A stretch of DNA of 64,000 nt from positions 1 through 64,000 of the forward strand of contig JAMOUQ010000053.1 of NCBI GenBank assembly GCA_027068085.1. Reading direction: 5' to 3'. Below the pieces are notes generated by a model. The model was not told where the DNA came from. It was given only the letters and a program-made list of their open reading frames with translations, and searched no databases. This document shows, piece after piece, positions 26,786 through 36,212 of the stretch. Origin of the DNA: Desulfobacteraceae bacterium. GTDB taxonomy: Bacteria; Desulfobacterota; Desulfobacteria; Desulfobacterales; Desulfosarcinaceae. The position numbers were made by a program, and so were the translations under genes. How positions within the stretch are numbered: the first letter of the stretch is position 1; the number at the start of each line of letters is the position of its first letter.

Positions 26786-27302
26786 GTCACCCTCCATGTT
26801 CCGGCATGCTCACAAGACATCAGACTTAAAACAAGATATCAACACCATTACCATTCCAATAATTGATTATTCAAGCTTCAAAATGCAACTGCCTGCTGCC
26901 GGTGCCGGCAAACATTGATTGACCGGGCCCGGGGTCACATTCGGCACAAGCGCCGGCAAGCCCTGGGGGCCGCCGAAACAACTGTTGACAATTAAACCGC
27001 GCCTGGTTATATGTCCAACTGTCTAACCGTTCGACCTTTATCTTCATGTAACGTACCTGCCGGCTTTTCCCGGCCAATACCCGGCCCCGGGTCGATTCAC
27101 GTGTTCTTTAGCGCACCCGCAGAGGAACCGCCGGGCCGCCTGCGCCCCGTTGCTGAAGGAGGTTTATTTTATCAATTACATATTTGTACTTGAAAGCCTT
27201 TTTAAAAGCATTTAGTATGCGCGATTCAGATAGTTTCTTTTGGGGGGGCTTGGCCCTTTAAGGACATTTGGTAACCAAACAATATTGAGGAGGTAGAGGA
27301 TC
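26786..27302. other. 517-base divergent intergenic region
   Basis: It separates the minus-strand PPi-phosphofructokinase gene from the plus-strand amino-acid importer. It holds a good sigma-70 promoter at 26985-27013 and, at about 27157-27163, a perfect AAGGAGG with no normal start codon at the right distance. Nothing coding was recognised. About 290 bases of leader would precede the binding-protein gene, so transcript control in the leader is possible. Confidence 0.55.
26985..27013 (+). promoter_or_regulatory. Sigma-70 type promoter for the amino-acid importer
   Basis: TTGACA at 26985-26990 is a perfect -35. TATATG at 27008-27013 (four of six) follows at the ideal 17-base spacing. It points toward the binding-protein gene, whose start is about 290 bases further on, so the predicted leader is long. 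Confidence 0.6.
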
Positions 27303-28127
27303 ATGAAAAAAGGGTTTTGTTTAGCGCTCGCCTTGGTTGTTATGACGGCTTTCTGCGTGGCCACCGCCTTCGGGTCTGATATAGAGTTGTGGAAAAAATC
27401 GACCCTCAAAGAGATAATCGACCGCGGCGAACTCCGGGTTGGATTCGAAGCCGGCTACCTGCCATTTGAAATGACCAACAAAAAAGGACAGTTTATCGGG
27501 TTCGACATCGACGTGGCCAAGGAAATGGCCAAGGCCATGAAAGTCAAGCTCAAGCTCATCAACACCGCCTGGGACGGAATCATCCCCGCCCTGCAGACCA
27601 AAAAGTTCGACATCATCATCAGCGGCATGACCATTACCCAGGAGCGCAACCTGAGCATCAATTTCGCCAATCCCTACATCATCATCGGCCAGACGATCCT
27701 GCTCAACAAAAAACACAAGGGCAAGATCACCTCTTACAAGCAGCTCAACAACAAAAAGTATGTCATTACTTCCAAGCTGGGAACCACCGGCGAGCAGGCC
27801 ATCGGACGCCTGATGCCCAAGGCGACCTACAAATCCTTTGAAGATTCCACCGAAGCGGCTCTTGAAGTTCTCAACGGCAAGGCCGACGCTTTCGTCTACG
27901 ACCTGCCCTTCTGTGCCAGCTTCTACGAAAAACAGGGCGCCGGCAAGCTCATATGGCTCGACCAGCCCATCACCTACGAACCGCTGGCATGGGCCATCCG
28001 CAAGGGTGATCCCGATTTTCTCAACTGGCTCAACAACTTCCTGCGCCAGCTGCGCAATGACGGCCGGTATGAAAAGATCTACAACAAGTGGATCCGCAGC
28101 ACCAATTGGATGAAAGAGCTGGACTAG
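27303..28127 (+). CDS. Polar amino-acid ABC importer, substrate-binding protein
   Basis: A 274-residue secreted protein. Residues 1-24 form a classic signal peptide (KK, hydrophobic core, then AFGS). LKEIIDRGELRVGFEAGYLP and GFDIDVAKEMAKAM are hallmarks of family 3 solute-binding proteins. Start supported by GAGGAGGTAGAGG upstream. A strong hairpin follows the stop. The permease and ATPase genes come next. The bound amino acid cannot be read from sequence. Confidence 0.93.
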   Translation: MKKGFCLALALVVMTAFCVATAFGSDIELWKKSTLKEIIDRGELRVGFEAGYLPFEMTNKKGQFIGFDIDVAKEMAKAMKVKLKLINTAWDGIIPALQTKKFDIIISGMTITQERNLSINFANPYIIIGQTILLNKKHKGKITSYKQLNNKKYVITSKLGTTGEQAIGRLMPKATYKSFEDSTEAALEVLNGKADAFVYDLPFCASFYEKQGAGKLIWLDQPITYEPLAWAIRKGDPDFLNWLNNFLRQLRNDGRYEKIYNKWIRSTNWMKELD

Positions 28128-28160
28128 TTCCTTTTTTGTCTGGTCCTTGAAATTTACCAC

Positions 28161-28192
28161 GGCAGGCTGACCGGATAACGGGTCAGCCTGCC
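28161..28192 (+). terminator. Intercistronic hairpin between binding protein and permease
   Basis: A perfect 12-base stem (GGCAGGCTGACC paired with GGTCAGCCTGCC) encloses an 8-base loop. There is no T tract after it, so it is unlikely to end transcription fully. Such hairpins often protect the binding-protein part of the message and give it higher expression than the membrane parts. Confidence 0.65.
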
Positions 28193-28329
28193 GCACTATG
28201 AGCAGCAGGTTTTGGAGACAGATCCAAACACGGGAGGGGGCAAACGTTGCCCCGGAACCGGACATCCATGAACCTGCCGGGTGACCCAACCAATTGTAAA
28301 CAGCATCCAACAAGGAAACTTTCAGACAG

Positions 28330-29340
28330 ATGCAAGCATCAGGCATAGACCGCAACCGAAGCAAGCTCAACCGGTACAGCTGGATGGGGGTTTACCTTTT
28401 GTGTCTACTGGGCATAATGCTGGCTCTCTATCTGGCAACCATCCAAATCGACTACGTGTGGCGCTGGAACATCCTGCCCAAGTATTTCTACAATCAGACT
28501 CAAATAACCATAACCGCCAAGTCCGAAGGAACCGTGGCCTCCATAAGCACTGAAAAGGATGCCGCGGTCATCATATTGAAGACCACCGACGGCGAGACGG
28601 AAAAGTATAAGGTTCCGGGCACCGACGTCTGGGTGGCCGAAGGCGACACCATCTACCCCGGCGACACGTTGGGGGCTTATAAAGAATGGCGTGCCGGCCT
28701 CCTTACCCAGGGTCTGTATCTGACCCTTAAAGTAAGCCTTTATTCCATCATCTTCGGCATCATCATCGGGATGATCGGAGGGGTGGCCCGCATATCGACC
28801 AATCCGGCCGCCAAGTGGGCGGCCATGACCTATGTCGAGCTTATCCGCGGCTCCCCCCTGCTGGTACAGATCTTCATCTGGTACTTCGTGCTGGCAACCC
28901 TGATAAACGAGCTGCTCAAAAAGTACAGTATCCCTGAAATATCGGCTGTCTGGTACGGTATCGCCGCTCTGGCATGCTTTACCGGAGCCTATGTCACAGA
29001 GATCGTAAGAGCCGGGATCCAGTCCATTCACCGGGGCCAGATAGAAGCGGCCCGTTCCCTTGGAATGACCGGATTCCAGGCCCTGAGACATATCATCCTG
29101 CCCCAGGCCATGCGCAGAATCCTGCCGCCTCTGGCCGGCCAGTTCATCAGCCTGATCAAGGATTCCTCCCTGCTGGGGATAATCGCCGTAAGGGAGCTTA
29201 CAAAAGCCACCCGCGAAGGGATAACGGCCAGCCTGCAACCTTACGAATTCTGGTTTACGTGCGCGTTGCTCTATCTTGTGCTTACTTTCACTCTTTCCAT
29301 GTTCGTTCAATATCTTGAAAGAAGGATGGCTACACAGTGA
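28330..29340 (+). CDS. Amino-acid ABC importer permease with a periplasmic insert
   Basis: The 336-residue protein has a His/Glu/Gln-type permease domain from about residue 130, with [19 protein letters not shown] and the coupling motif [14 protein letters not shown]. Unusually, a first hydrophobic segment (about 18-40) is followed by some 85 residues outside the membrane before the permease domain. That insert has a short-strand, Gly/Asp-rich pattern ([20 protein letters not shown]) resembling barrel-sandwich (lipoyl-like) folds. The stop overlaps the ATPase start by four bases (GTGA). Confidence 0.88.
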   Translation: MQASGIDRNRSKLNRYSWMGVYLLCLLGIMLALYLATIQIDYVWRWNILPKYFYNQTQITITAKSEGTVASISTEKDAAVIILKTTDGETEKYKVPGTDVWVAEGDTIYPGDTLGAYKEWRAGLLTQGLYLTLKVSLYSIIFGIIIGMIGGVARISTNPAAKWAAMTYVELIRGSPLLVQIFIWYFVLATLINELLKKYSIPEISAVWYGIAALACFTGAYVTEIVRAGIQSIHRGQIEAARSLGMTGFQALRHIILPQAMRRILPPLAGQFISLIKDSSLLGIIAVRELTKATREGITASLQPYEFWFTCALLYLVLTFTLSMFVQYLERRMATQ

Positions 29341-30068
29341 TTGAAGTGCGTAATGTTTACAAAACCTTTTATGTGCCCCACAGGGTAGAGGCACTGGTGG
29401 ACGTTTCACTCGATGTCGCCGCCGGCGAGGTGGTGGTGGTCATCGGCCCGTCAGGATCGGGCAAAAGCACGCTTCTAAGGTGCCTGAACCATCTTGAGAC
29501 CGCCAACAAAGGCCACATCCTCATCGACGGAATCGACATCCTCGATCCCAAGACAAACATCAACAAGATCAGGGCCGAAGTGGGAATGGTATTCCAGTCG
29601 TTCAACCTGTTTCCCCACAAAACCGTCCTGGACAACATAACCCTGGCCCAGATGGTGGTCCGCAAGCGCAAGAAAGAAGAAGCCACCAGCAAGGCCATGG
29701 CCTTGCTGAAAAAAGTCGGTATAGACGACAAGGCCAACGTCTTTCCGGATCAGCTTTCCGGCGGACAGCAGCAAAGGGTCGCCATAGCCCGGGCTCTGGC
29801 GATGGATCCCAAGGTGATGCTCTTTGATGAGCCCACCTCCGCCCTCGATCCGGAAATGATCGGCGAGGTTCTGGATGTCATGAAGGCCCTGGCCAAGGAA
29901 GGTATGACCATGGTGGTGGTCACCCATGAAATGGGTTTCGCCCGCGAGGTGGCCGACCGGGTCATTTTCATGGACGCCGGCCGTATCGTGGAAGTGGGAC
30001 CGCCCGAACATTTTTTCACCAACCCGACCCATGATCGAACCAAGCTGTTCCTGAGCCAGATTCTCTGA
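29337..30068 (+). CDS. Amino-acid ABC importer ATPase (GlnQ type)
   Basis: The 243-residue ATPase has Walker [11 protein letters not shown]-loop FQSFNLFPH, signature LSGGQQQR, Walker [13 protein letters not shown] and the switch His in [16 protein letters not shown], all typical of GlnQ/HisP. GTG start overlaps the permease stop, and AAGGA lies upstream. An intrinsic terminator follows the stop, closing the operon. Confidence 0.95.
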   Translation: MIEVRNVYKTFYVPHRVEALVDVSLDVAAGEVVVVIGPSGSGKSTLLRCLNHLETANKGHILIDGIDILDPKTNINKIRAEVGMVFQSFNLFPHKTVLDNITLAQMVVRKRKKEEATSKAMALLKKVGIDDKANVFPDQLSGGQQQRVAIARALAMDPKVMLFDEPTSALDPEMIGEVLDVMKALAKEGMTMVVVTHEMGFAREVADRVIFMDAGRIVEVGPPEHFFTNPTHDRTKLFLSQIL

Positions 30069-30090
30069 AGACGTTCTAAAAAGCGTGCTG

Positions 30091-30120
30091 GGCGGCCGGT
30101 ATTCCGGCCGCCTTTTATCT
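30091..30120 (+). terminator. Intrinsic terminator of the amino-acid importer operon
   Basis: A 9-base GC-rich stem (GGCGGCCGG with CCGGCCGCC) and a 4-base loop are followed by TTTTAT. It lies 23 bases after the ATPase stop and separates the importer operon from smc. Confidence 0.85.
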
Positions 30121-30288
30121 CTCTATATCCACCACATATTGTTGTAAAGCCTTTTTCAAAACACTCCACCTTGTGTTTTTCCTCTTTACAGGGCGCTATT
30201 TTACTTGATATTAAGAACTGATTGCTTCAGACTTTTTGCCAACCAATCTTCATGAAGCGTCAAAGTCTGCCTCAGAGGCCGTTTTTGT

Positions 30289-33200
30289 ATGAAGATCAAA
30301 AAGCTGGAAATAGTGGGCTTCAAGTCCTTCCTGGAGAAGGCCAGCATCCAGTTTCCCCTGGGCATTTCGGCCGTGGTCGGTCCCAACGGTTGCGGCAAGA
30401 GCAACATCATCGACGCCGTCCGCTGGGTGATGGGCGAGCAAAGCGTAAAGCAGCTGCGGGGCAAGAGCATGGAAGACGTGATCTTCGCCGGTGCCAGCGG
30501 CAAACCGCCCCTCAACATGGCCGAAGTCAGCCTCACCCTGATCAACGACAACGGCAGCGCTCCCGAAGAGTTCAAGGATTTCAGCGAGATCAACGTGACC
30601 CGCCGGCTGTACCGCTCCGGCGAAAGCGTCTACATGATCAACAGGCAGCCCTGCCGCCTTAAAGACATTCACAACCTGTTCATGGGAAGCGGCATGGGGC
30701 CGCGTACCTATGCCGTCATCCAGCAGGGCAGCATCGGAGCCATAACCGAGGCCGGACCGGACCAGCGGCGGGTCTTCATCGAGGAGGCTGCCGGGGTCAC
30801 CCGTTACAAGCTGCGCAAAAACGAGGCCCTGCGCAAGGTAAAGGCGACCAACCAGAACCTGCTGCGGATCAACGACATCATCCTCGAGCTGAACCGCCAG
30901 ATGGCGGGGCTCAAACGCCAGGCAAAGCGGGCCGAGAGGTACCGCATGTACCAGAAGCGGATCAGGGACATCGATACCCGGCTGCTGCTGCACTACTTCG
31001 ATGATTACAGCCGCCAGATCCAGGAGGATGAAAACACCATCAAGCAGCTGAGGGACACCGACCTTAGCCATGTGGCCCGGCTCAAAAAGATCGACGCGGC
31101 GGTCGAGGCCATAAAACTTGAACAAACCCGCAAGGGGGAAGAGATCTCCCGTCACAGCGCCCTGAAATTCGAAACCCAGCGGCAGATAGACCGGAGCGAA
31201 AACGAGCTGCGCCACCTGAGAAGCGAAATCGAAAGGCTGGCCGCCGAGATCGGGGAAATGGAATCCACGGCCGAAGGCCTGGAGGGCAAGGCCGACGCCA
31301 TCGTCAGCGAAGTGGCCCAGGTAAAGGAACAAAACCGGCAGCTCGAACGACAGATCAACGACGTCAAGGCCGAAATCGACAGCCGCCGCCGGCAGCACGG
31401 CCGGCTGCAGGAAAAACTGGCCCTTCTGAACCGGGAGCTTGAGGCTTCCAAGAACGAAATGATCCGCCTGGCGGCCGAAGAAGCCCGCTACAGGAATATC
31501 TACCAGACCGCCTCCAGCAACAAGGACTCTCTTTTGCGGAGGCTGAAAAAGATCGACGAAGAGGTCGTGCTTGCCAGGCAAAAGCTCGAGGCCGCCAGGG
31601 ACGCGGAGGCCCGCACCAGGCAACGATGGCAGCAAGTGCAAGAAGAGCTGCAGGTGGTCAAAAACTCGATCCAGAGCCTCGAGCAACGCCTCAACGAGCA
31701 GGCCGCCCGGCTTGGAGAGCAGGTCAAAAAGGTTCAGGCCCTGGAGCTTGAACGCAACAAGCTCAAGTCGGAACTTGCCACCCTGTCCAAGATGGCGGCC
31801 AACTACGAGTGGTACAAGGACGGGGTCAAGGCGATCATGCGTGCCCGCAAAGAAGAACAGGGCCCGCTCGAAGGCGTTGTCGGCCTGCTTGCCGAAGGCC
31901 TTGAACCTGAAGAAGGATTCGAAACCGCCGTCGAAGCCGTCCTGGGCGACGCCCTCCAGTACATCGTGGTCTCCGATCACGGTGCCGCCTGCCGCGCGAT
32001 AGACTTTCTCAAGCAGGAAGCGGCCGGCCGCGGCGGATTCATCCCGGCCGGAGCCTTGAAGCCTCTGGCGGACCATCAGCCGCCATCGCCCGCCGGAGGT
32101 GCCGGCCGCCTGCTGGATCATGTCAAGGTGCATCCCGAGCATGCCGCCACGGCCAAAATGCTGCTGGGACACGTATATTTTACCGAAACCCTTGAAGAGG
32201 CCCTGGAGGCCTTCGGGCAAAACGGCCGTTTCCAGACCCTGGTCACCCGCTCGGGAGAGGTTGTCACCTGTCAGGGAGTGGTAGTGGGCGGAAGCACCGA
32301 AAGCCTGGCCGGAATATTGTCCAAGAAGCAGGAGCTGAAACAGCTCCGGGCCAGGATTGAAGAACTTGACGATGAAGTCCTGGCCGCAAGGGATCTTCAG
32401 CATCAAATGGAAGAAGATGTCCGCAGCCTTGAAACCGACCTCCAGCAGACCATCGAAGAAAGAAACCGATTGGCCGACGAATCGGTCGAGCTGGAAAAAG
32501 AGGCCTTCCGGGCCGGTGAGGAAGTAAAGTCCGCCGGGCGCAACCTGGAAATCCTGGAGCTGGAGCAGGAACAGCTGATGGGCGAGGAAAGCGACCTGGA
32601 TGAAGAGATCTCCAAGTACGACCTGGCCCTGAGAAAGATCGACGAGCAGATGGCTGAAGTGCGCCGCAGCTCGGAGCAGGCCACGCGCCGGATGGATGAG
32701 CTGAGCCAACGGCTGGAAGCCTTCAACCAGGGGGTCGTGGATCTCAAACTCCAATTGACGGCTTTCAATGCCAAGCTCGAAAACGGCCGCAACACCCTCA
32801 AGCGGCTGGAAGACTTCCAGGCCGATGCCAGGCAGCGGCTTGATCAGCTCAAGAAGGAAATAGTCCGGAAAAAGGCCAGGCGTCAAAAGGCCGAGCAGCA
32901 GATCACCCAGCTCGATGAAAACCTCAAGGCCCTGTACGCCCGGCTCCAGGAGCTGGAGCAAGAGCTGGAATCCAGCCAGACCGAGTACGCAAGTATCGAT
33001 CAGAAACTGAAGGAAAGCGACCAGCGGATCGCCAGCCTCAGGACCGAGCGCGACAAGACCCTGGAGCAGTTGAGACTCCTGGAGCTGACCGTGGCCGAAA
33101 AGCGGGTCAAGCGCGACAATATCGTCGCCAAGGTCCAGGAACGCTACCATTGTTCCATGGCGGCCCTGCGCGGCCGGCAGGCGGAGCAGACCGGAAAGGT

Positions 33201-33864
33201 GAAGATGTCGGTCCCGGAAATGGAAGAAGAGCTGGCTCGTTTCAGGGCCAAGATCGCCAGGATCGGGGATGTCAACCTGGGAGCCATCAAGGAGTACGAG
33301 CAGCTCAAGGAGCGCTTCGATTTCCTGACCCGCCAGCGGGACGACCTGGTAAAGGCCATCGACGATCTGCACAAGGTCATCCGCAAGATAAACCGGATTA
33401 CCCAGAAAAAGTTCATGGAGACTTTCAGGCAGGTCAACGAGAAGCTCCAGGAAGTCTTTCCCCGGCTCTTCGAAGGCGGTTCGGCCCGCCTGGAGCTTAC
33501 CGAGCCCGACAACCCCCTGGAGACCGGAGTGGAGTACTTCGTTCATCCCCAGGGGAAGAAACTGACCCGCATGAGCCTGCTTTCCGGTGGGGAAAAGGCC
33601 CTGGCGGCCATCGCCTTCGTCTTTGCCATCTTTCTGATCAGGCCCGCATCGTTCTGCCTGCTGGACGAAATCGACGCCCCCCTCGATGATGCCAACGTAA
33701 TCCGCTTCAACAATCTGATGCGGATGATCGGCAAAAAATCCCAGATCATCATGATAACCCACAACAAGAAATCGATGGAGTTTGCCGAAACCCTCTTTGG
33801 TATCACCATGGAACAGAAGGGAATCTCGAAAGTGGTTGCGGTAAACCTCCAGAGTAAGAACTGA
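30289..33864 (+). CDS. smc: Chromosome segregation protein SMC
   Basis: The 1191-residue protein has the full SMC layout. An N-terminal ATPase half (GPNGCGKSNIIDAVRWVMGE) is followed by a long coiled coil, a hinge at about 520-660 (GPLEGVVGLLAEGLE, AVLGDALQYIVV, SGEVVTCQGVVVGG), a second coiled coil, and a C-terminal half with signature LLSGGEKALAAIAF and Walker B FCLLDEIDAPLDD. With ScpA and ScpB (not in this window) it compacts and segregates the chromosome. ATG start has GAGG upstream. ftsY begins 17 bases after the stop, a common arrangement. Confidence 0.97.
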   Translation: MKIKKLEIVGFKSFLEKASIQFPLGISAVVGPNGCGKSNIIDAVRWVMGEQSVKQLRGKSMEDVIFAGASGKPPLNMAEVSLTLINDNGSAPEEFKDFSEINVTRRLYRSGESVYMINRQPCRLKDIHNLFMGSGMGPRTYAVIQQGSIGAITEAGPDQRRVFIEEAAGVTRYKLRKNEALRKVKATNQNLLRINDIILELNRQMAGLKRQAKRAERYRMYQKRIRDIDTRLLLHYFDDYSRQIQEDENTIKQLRDTDLSHVARLKKIDAAVEAIKLEQTRKGEEISRHSALKFETQRQIDRSENELRHLRSEIERLAAEIGEMESTAEGLEGKADAIVSEVAQVKEQNRQLERQINDVKAEIDSRRRQHGRLQEKLALLNRELEASKNEMIRLAAEEARYRNIYQTASSNKDSLLRRLKKIDEEVVLARQKLEAARDAEARTRQRWQQVQEELQVVKNSIQSLEQRLNEQAARLGEQVKKVQALELERNKLKSELATLSKMAANYEWYKDGVKAIMRARKEEQGPLEGVVGLLAEGLEPEEGFETAVEAVLGDALQYIVVSDHGAACRAIDFLKQEAAGRGGFIPAGALKPLADHQPPSPAGGAGRLLDHVKVHPEHAATAKMLLGHVYFTETLEEALEAFGQNGRFQTLVTRSGEVVTCQGVVVGGSTESLAGILSKKQELKQLRARIEELDDEVLAARDLQHQMEEDVRSLETDLQQTIEERNRLADESVELEKEAFRAGEEVKSAGRNLEILELEQEQLMGEESDLDEEISKYDLALRKIDEQMAEVRRSSEQATRRMDELSQRLEAFNQGVVDLKLQLTAFNAKLENGRNTLKRLEDFQADARQRLDQLKKEIVRKKARRQKAEQQITQLDENLKALYARLQELEQELESSQTEYASIDQKLKESDQRIASLRTERDKTLEQLRLLELTVAEKRVKRDNIVAKVQERYHCSMAALRGRQAEQTGKVKMSVPEMEEELARFRAKIARIGDVNLGAIKEYEQLKERFDFLTRQRDDLVKAIDDLHKVIRKINRITQKKFMETFRQVNEKLQEVFPRLFEGGSARLELTEPDNPLETGVEYFVHPQGKKLTRMSLLSGGEKALAAIAFVFAIFLIRPASFCLLDEIDAPLDDANVIRFNNLMRMIGKKSQIIMITHNKKSMEFAETLFGITMEQKGISKVVAVNLQSKN

Positions 33865-33880
33865 CGGGAAATCCAGACTC

Positions 33881-34984
33881 ATGGCTTTGAACTGGTTCAA
33901 AAAGAAGAAAAAATCGGAAAATGACGAACCTTCCGGCCCGCAAGACAGCCCCGGGTTTCAGGAAGAAGACGGCCGGGCCGATGACATTCCGGAAGAGCAA
34001 GGGCTTCCGGCCGGCGAAAGCCAGCCTCCTGAAGAACCCCGGGAGCAGGAGGAAAAAGAGCAAACCCAGGACGTCCCCCGGCAGGGACTTTTTGCCAGGC
34101 TGAAGCGGGGACTTGCCAAAACCCGCAAGATTCTGACCAGCGATATCGACGATCTTTTCCGCGGGCGCAAGTACCTGGACGACGAAATGCTGGAGCAGCT
34201 GGAAGAGCTGCTCATAACCTCGGACATGGGGGTCCAGACCACCATGGACCTTATGGCCGCCGTGGCCAAGAAATCACGCAGAATCGACGGGGCAGAGGCC
34301 CTCAAGCAGGTCCTGAAAGAAGAGATTCTGAAGCTTTTCGGCGACCTGGAACCCCAACAACCGGATGCCGGGACAGGCCCCCGGGTGATCATGGTGGTGG
34401 GGGTAAACGGGGTCGGCAAAACAACCACCATCGGCAAGCTGGCTGCCAGGGCGACAGCCGAGGGCAAAAGTGTCCTGATTGCCGCGGCCGACACCTTCAG
34501 GGCTGCCGCCACCGAACAACTCACCATCTGGGCCCAGCGGGCCGGAGCAGAGATAGTCAAGCACCGGGAAAACGCCGACCCGGCGGCGGTCGCTTTCGAC
34601 AGCGTCCGGGCTGCCGTGGCCAGAGGAACCGATCTGGTCCTGATAGACACGGCGGGCCGGCTCCACACACGGGTCAACCTGATGGAAGAACTTAAGAAAA
34701 TCAAGCGCTCGGTTGCCAAGAACCTGGAGGGCGCCCCTCATGAAATCCTGCTGGTGCTGGATGCCACCACCGGCCAGAATGCCTTGTCCCAGGCAAAGAT
34801 CTTCAACGAAGCCCTGGAAATAACCGGGCTGGCGCTCACAAAACTCGACGGCACGGCCAAGGGCGGAATCGTCGTCAGCATCTGCAGCAGCCTCCGGATA
34901 CCCCTGCGCTACATAGGCGTGGGAGAAGGAATCGACGACCTGCAGGTCTTCGATCCTGCCAGGTTCGTGGAAGCATTGTTCTGA
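33881..34984 (+). CDS. ftsY: Signal recognition particle receptor FtsY
   Basis: The 367-residue protein has an acidic, low-complexity N-terminal stretch (about 10-65), then the NG GTPase domains. The G1 loop is GVNGVGKTTTIGKLA, DTAGRLHTRVNLMEEL is G3, and TKLDGTAKGG holds the guanine-specificity motif. FtsY docks SRP-ribosome complexes on the membrane so that inner-membrane proteins are inserted as they are made. It follows smc with a 17-base gap and is surely in the same transcript. Confidence 0.97.
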   Translation: MALNWFKKKKKSENDEPSGPQDSPGFQEEDGRADDIPEEQGLPAGESQPPEEPREQEEKEQTQDVPRQGLFARLKRGLAKTRKILTSDIDDLFRGRKYLDDEMLEQLEELLITSDMGVQTTMDLMAAVAKKSRRIDGAEALKQVLKEEILKLFGDLEPQQPDAGTGPRVIMVVGVNGVGKTTTIGKLAARATAEGKSVLIAAADTFRAAATEQLTIWAQRAGAEIVKHRENADPAAVAFDSVRAAVARGTDLVLIDTAGRLHTRVNLMEELKKIKRSVAKNLEGAPHEILLVLDATTGQNALSQAKIFNEALEITGLALTKLDGTAKGGIVVSICSSLRIPLRYIGVGEGIDDLQVFDPARFVEALF

Positions 34985-35169
34985 ATACCCGGCCGGCAGG
35001 CGGACCGGCTGATCGACACGGGTCGCCCGGGATGATTCTGCTGAGAATTACTGCCGGCAATCCCTTGTGCCTGGCCGGATTGGAAGGTTTGTCTGCCGCC
35101 AGATGCTTACAGTTCAGTTGTTGAAAGCCGCAGCCTGACTAAAACTATTGAAAAACGTGGTTTTTTCTG

Positions 35170-35199
35170 TTGACACAGCGTCAACAGCTGCTGTATGGA
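35170..35199 (+). promoter_or_regulatory. Possible promoter of the HU gene with overlapping dyad
   Basis: TTGACA at 35170-35175 is a perfect -35. TATGGA at 35194-35199 (four of six) follows after 18 bases. A perfect inverted repeat, GTTGAC-ACAGC-GTCAAC, covers the -35 at 35169-35185 and could be an operator. The HU start codon is 54 bases downstream. Confidence 0.5.
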
Positions 35200-35253
35200 G
35201 CAGTTAAAACAAACGGTTGGATGGCATTAACTCTTAGAAGGGGGGCAAAAACC

Positions 35254-35526
35254 ATGACGAAAGCCGAAATCGTCGAAAAAATGGCCAAGGATGCCGGCAT
35301 TTCCAAGGTTGCGGCGGCCACCGCTCTGGACTCGTTCATGACCAGCGTCATCAAAGCACTGAAAAAGAAAGACGGCAAAGTCACCCTGGTAGGCTTTGGA
35401 ACGTTCGCCAAAGTCCGCCGTAAAGCCAGGAAGGGCCGCAATCCGCAGACAGGCGAACCGATCAAGATCAAGGCCTGCAACGTGGTCAAGTTCCGGCCGG
35501 GCAAAAAACTCAAGGACGCCATCTAA
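35254..35526 (+). CDS. hup: HU-family DNA-binding protein
   Basis: The 90-residue protein matches [23 protein letters not shown] at the N-terminus, then VTLVGFGTF and the DNA-arm signature [14 protein letters not shown] dimers bend DNA and organise the nucleoid. ATG 35254 is chosen because it gives the standard N-terminus and has a GGGGGG-rich ribosome site; a frame starting at 35170 would add 28 unlikely residues. It has its own probable promoter and a strong terminator. Confidence 0.94.
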   Translation: MTKAEIVEKMAKDAGISKVAAATALDSFMTSVIKALKKKDGKVTLVGFGTFAKVRRKARKGRNPQTGEPIKIKACNVVKFRPGKKLKDAI

Positions 35527-35617
35527 GGGTCCGGACAGAAAATTTCAATTTCCGAGGCTGGCTGCAGGAAGAATTCAGACGCAGCCGGCCGGTCAGGATA
35601 ATCCGGCAGTTTCAGGA

Positions 35618-35660
35618 CAGCAGCTTTTCGGTACTGCACCGTTAAGCTGTTGTTTTTTTT
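35618..35660 (+). terminator. Strong intrinsic terminator after the HU gene
   Basis: A 9-base stem (CAGCAGCTT with AAGCTGTTG, one G-T pair) is topped by a second small stem (CGGT with ACCG) and followed by eight consecutive T. It ends plus-strand transcription just before the convergent acylphosphatase gene. Confidence 0.88.
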
Positions 35661-35672
35661 GCCCCGGCCGGG

Positions 35673-36161
35673 TCAGACTCTGATCTCAAACCCGGAAAAC
35701 TCTCCCTTGTACTCCTGGGGTTCGATCTGAATATCGGTGACCAACGCCAGCGGCGGTCCCTGGCGGCACCAGTCCACCAGCTGTTCGACCGCCCGGGCAT
35801 CGCCTTCGAACACTGCTTCCACCGATCCGTCCGGCAGGTTCCGCACCCAGCCCTTCACCCCGAAACGGCGGGCCGCTTTCTGGGTTTCCAGCCGGTAACA
35901 AACTCCCTGGACCCGGCCCTTGATGACCACATGCAAACGCTTCTTGTCTTCCATGGTCCATTCACCTCCAGCCTTATCATGCCCTGCAAGCCCCAGGGCC
36001 ACCCGCCACTGGTGAAGCAATCGGCGGCGATTGTCAACCACCCACTGACGCCCGTTGAGGGCAACCAGCTCTGCCAGGCGGGTGGCCAGGGCTTCTATCT
36101 GTTCATCGGTTCCCGGAATGTCCGCCGTTCCAAGCAGATCATACAAGATCTCTCTGTCCAT
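35673..36161 (-). CDS. Acylphosphatase with N-terminal extension
   Basis: The C-terminal half is a complete acylphosphatase: HVVIKGRVQGVCYRLET holds the phosphate-binding loop and catalytic Arg, and WVRNLPDGSVEAVFEGD holds the catalytic Asn. It hydrolyses acyl phosphates. The first ~69 residues are helical and unrecognised. An internal ATG at 35954 has GGAGGT upstream and would give a standard 93-residue enzyme, so the extension may be a fusion or an artefact of the longer start at 36161. It is last in the minus-strand housekeeping run. Confidence 0.82.
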   Translation of the reverse strand: MDREILYDLLGTADIPGTDEQIEALATRLAELVALNGRQWVVDNRRRLLHQWRVALGLAGHDKAGGEWTMEDKKRLHVVIKGRVQGVCYRLETQKAARRFGVKGWVRNLPDGSVEAVFEGDARAVEQLVDWCRQGPPLALVTDIQIEPQEYKGEFSGFEIRV

Positions 36162-36212
36162 GGTCTGACCCCGCCACGGCCTGATGCCGACAAAAGACCG
36201 GGAGCGCCGGGC

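Noticed and set aside
24911-26866. 651-codon plus-strand frame opposite the PPi-phosphofructokinase gene
   Set aside because: Antisense shadow; no motif and no ribosome site, while the minus-strand gene is clearly real.
27011-27193. 60-codon plus-strand frame in the importer leader
   Set aside because: Starts inside the -10 of the predicted promoter and has unlikely composition.
30250-33900. 1216-codon minus-strand frame opposite smc
   Set aside because: It is an antisense shadow of smc. The composition follows the sense gene, and smc has complete motifs.
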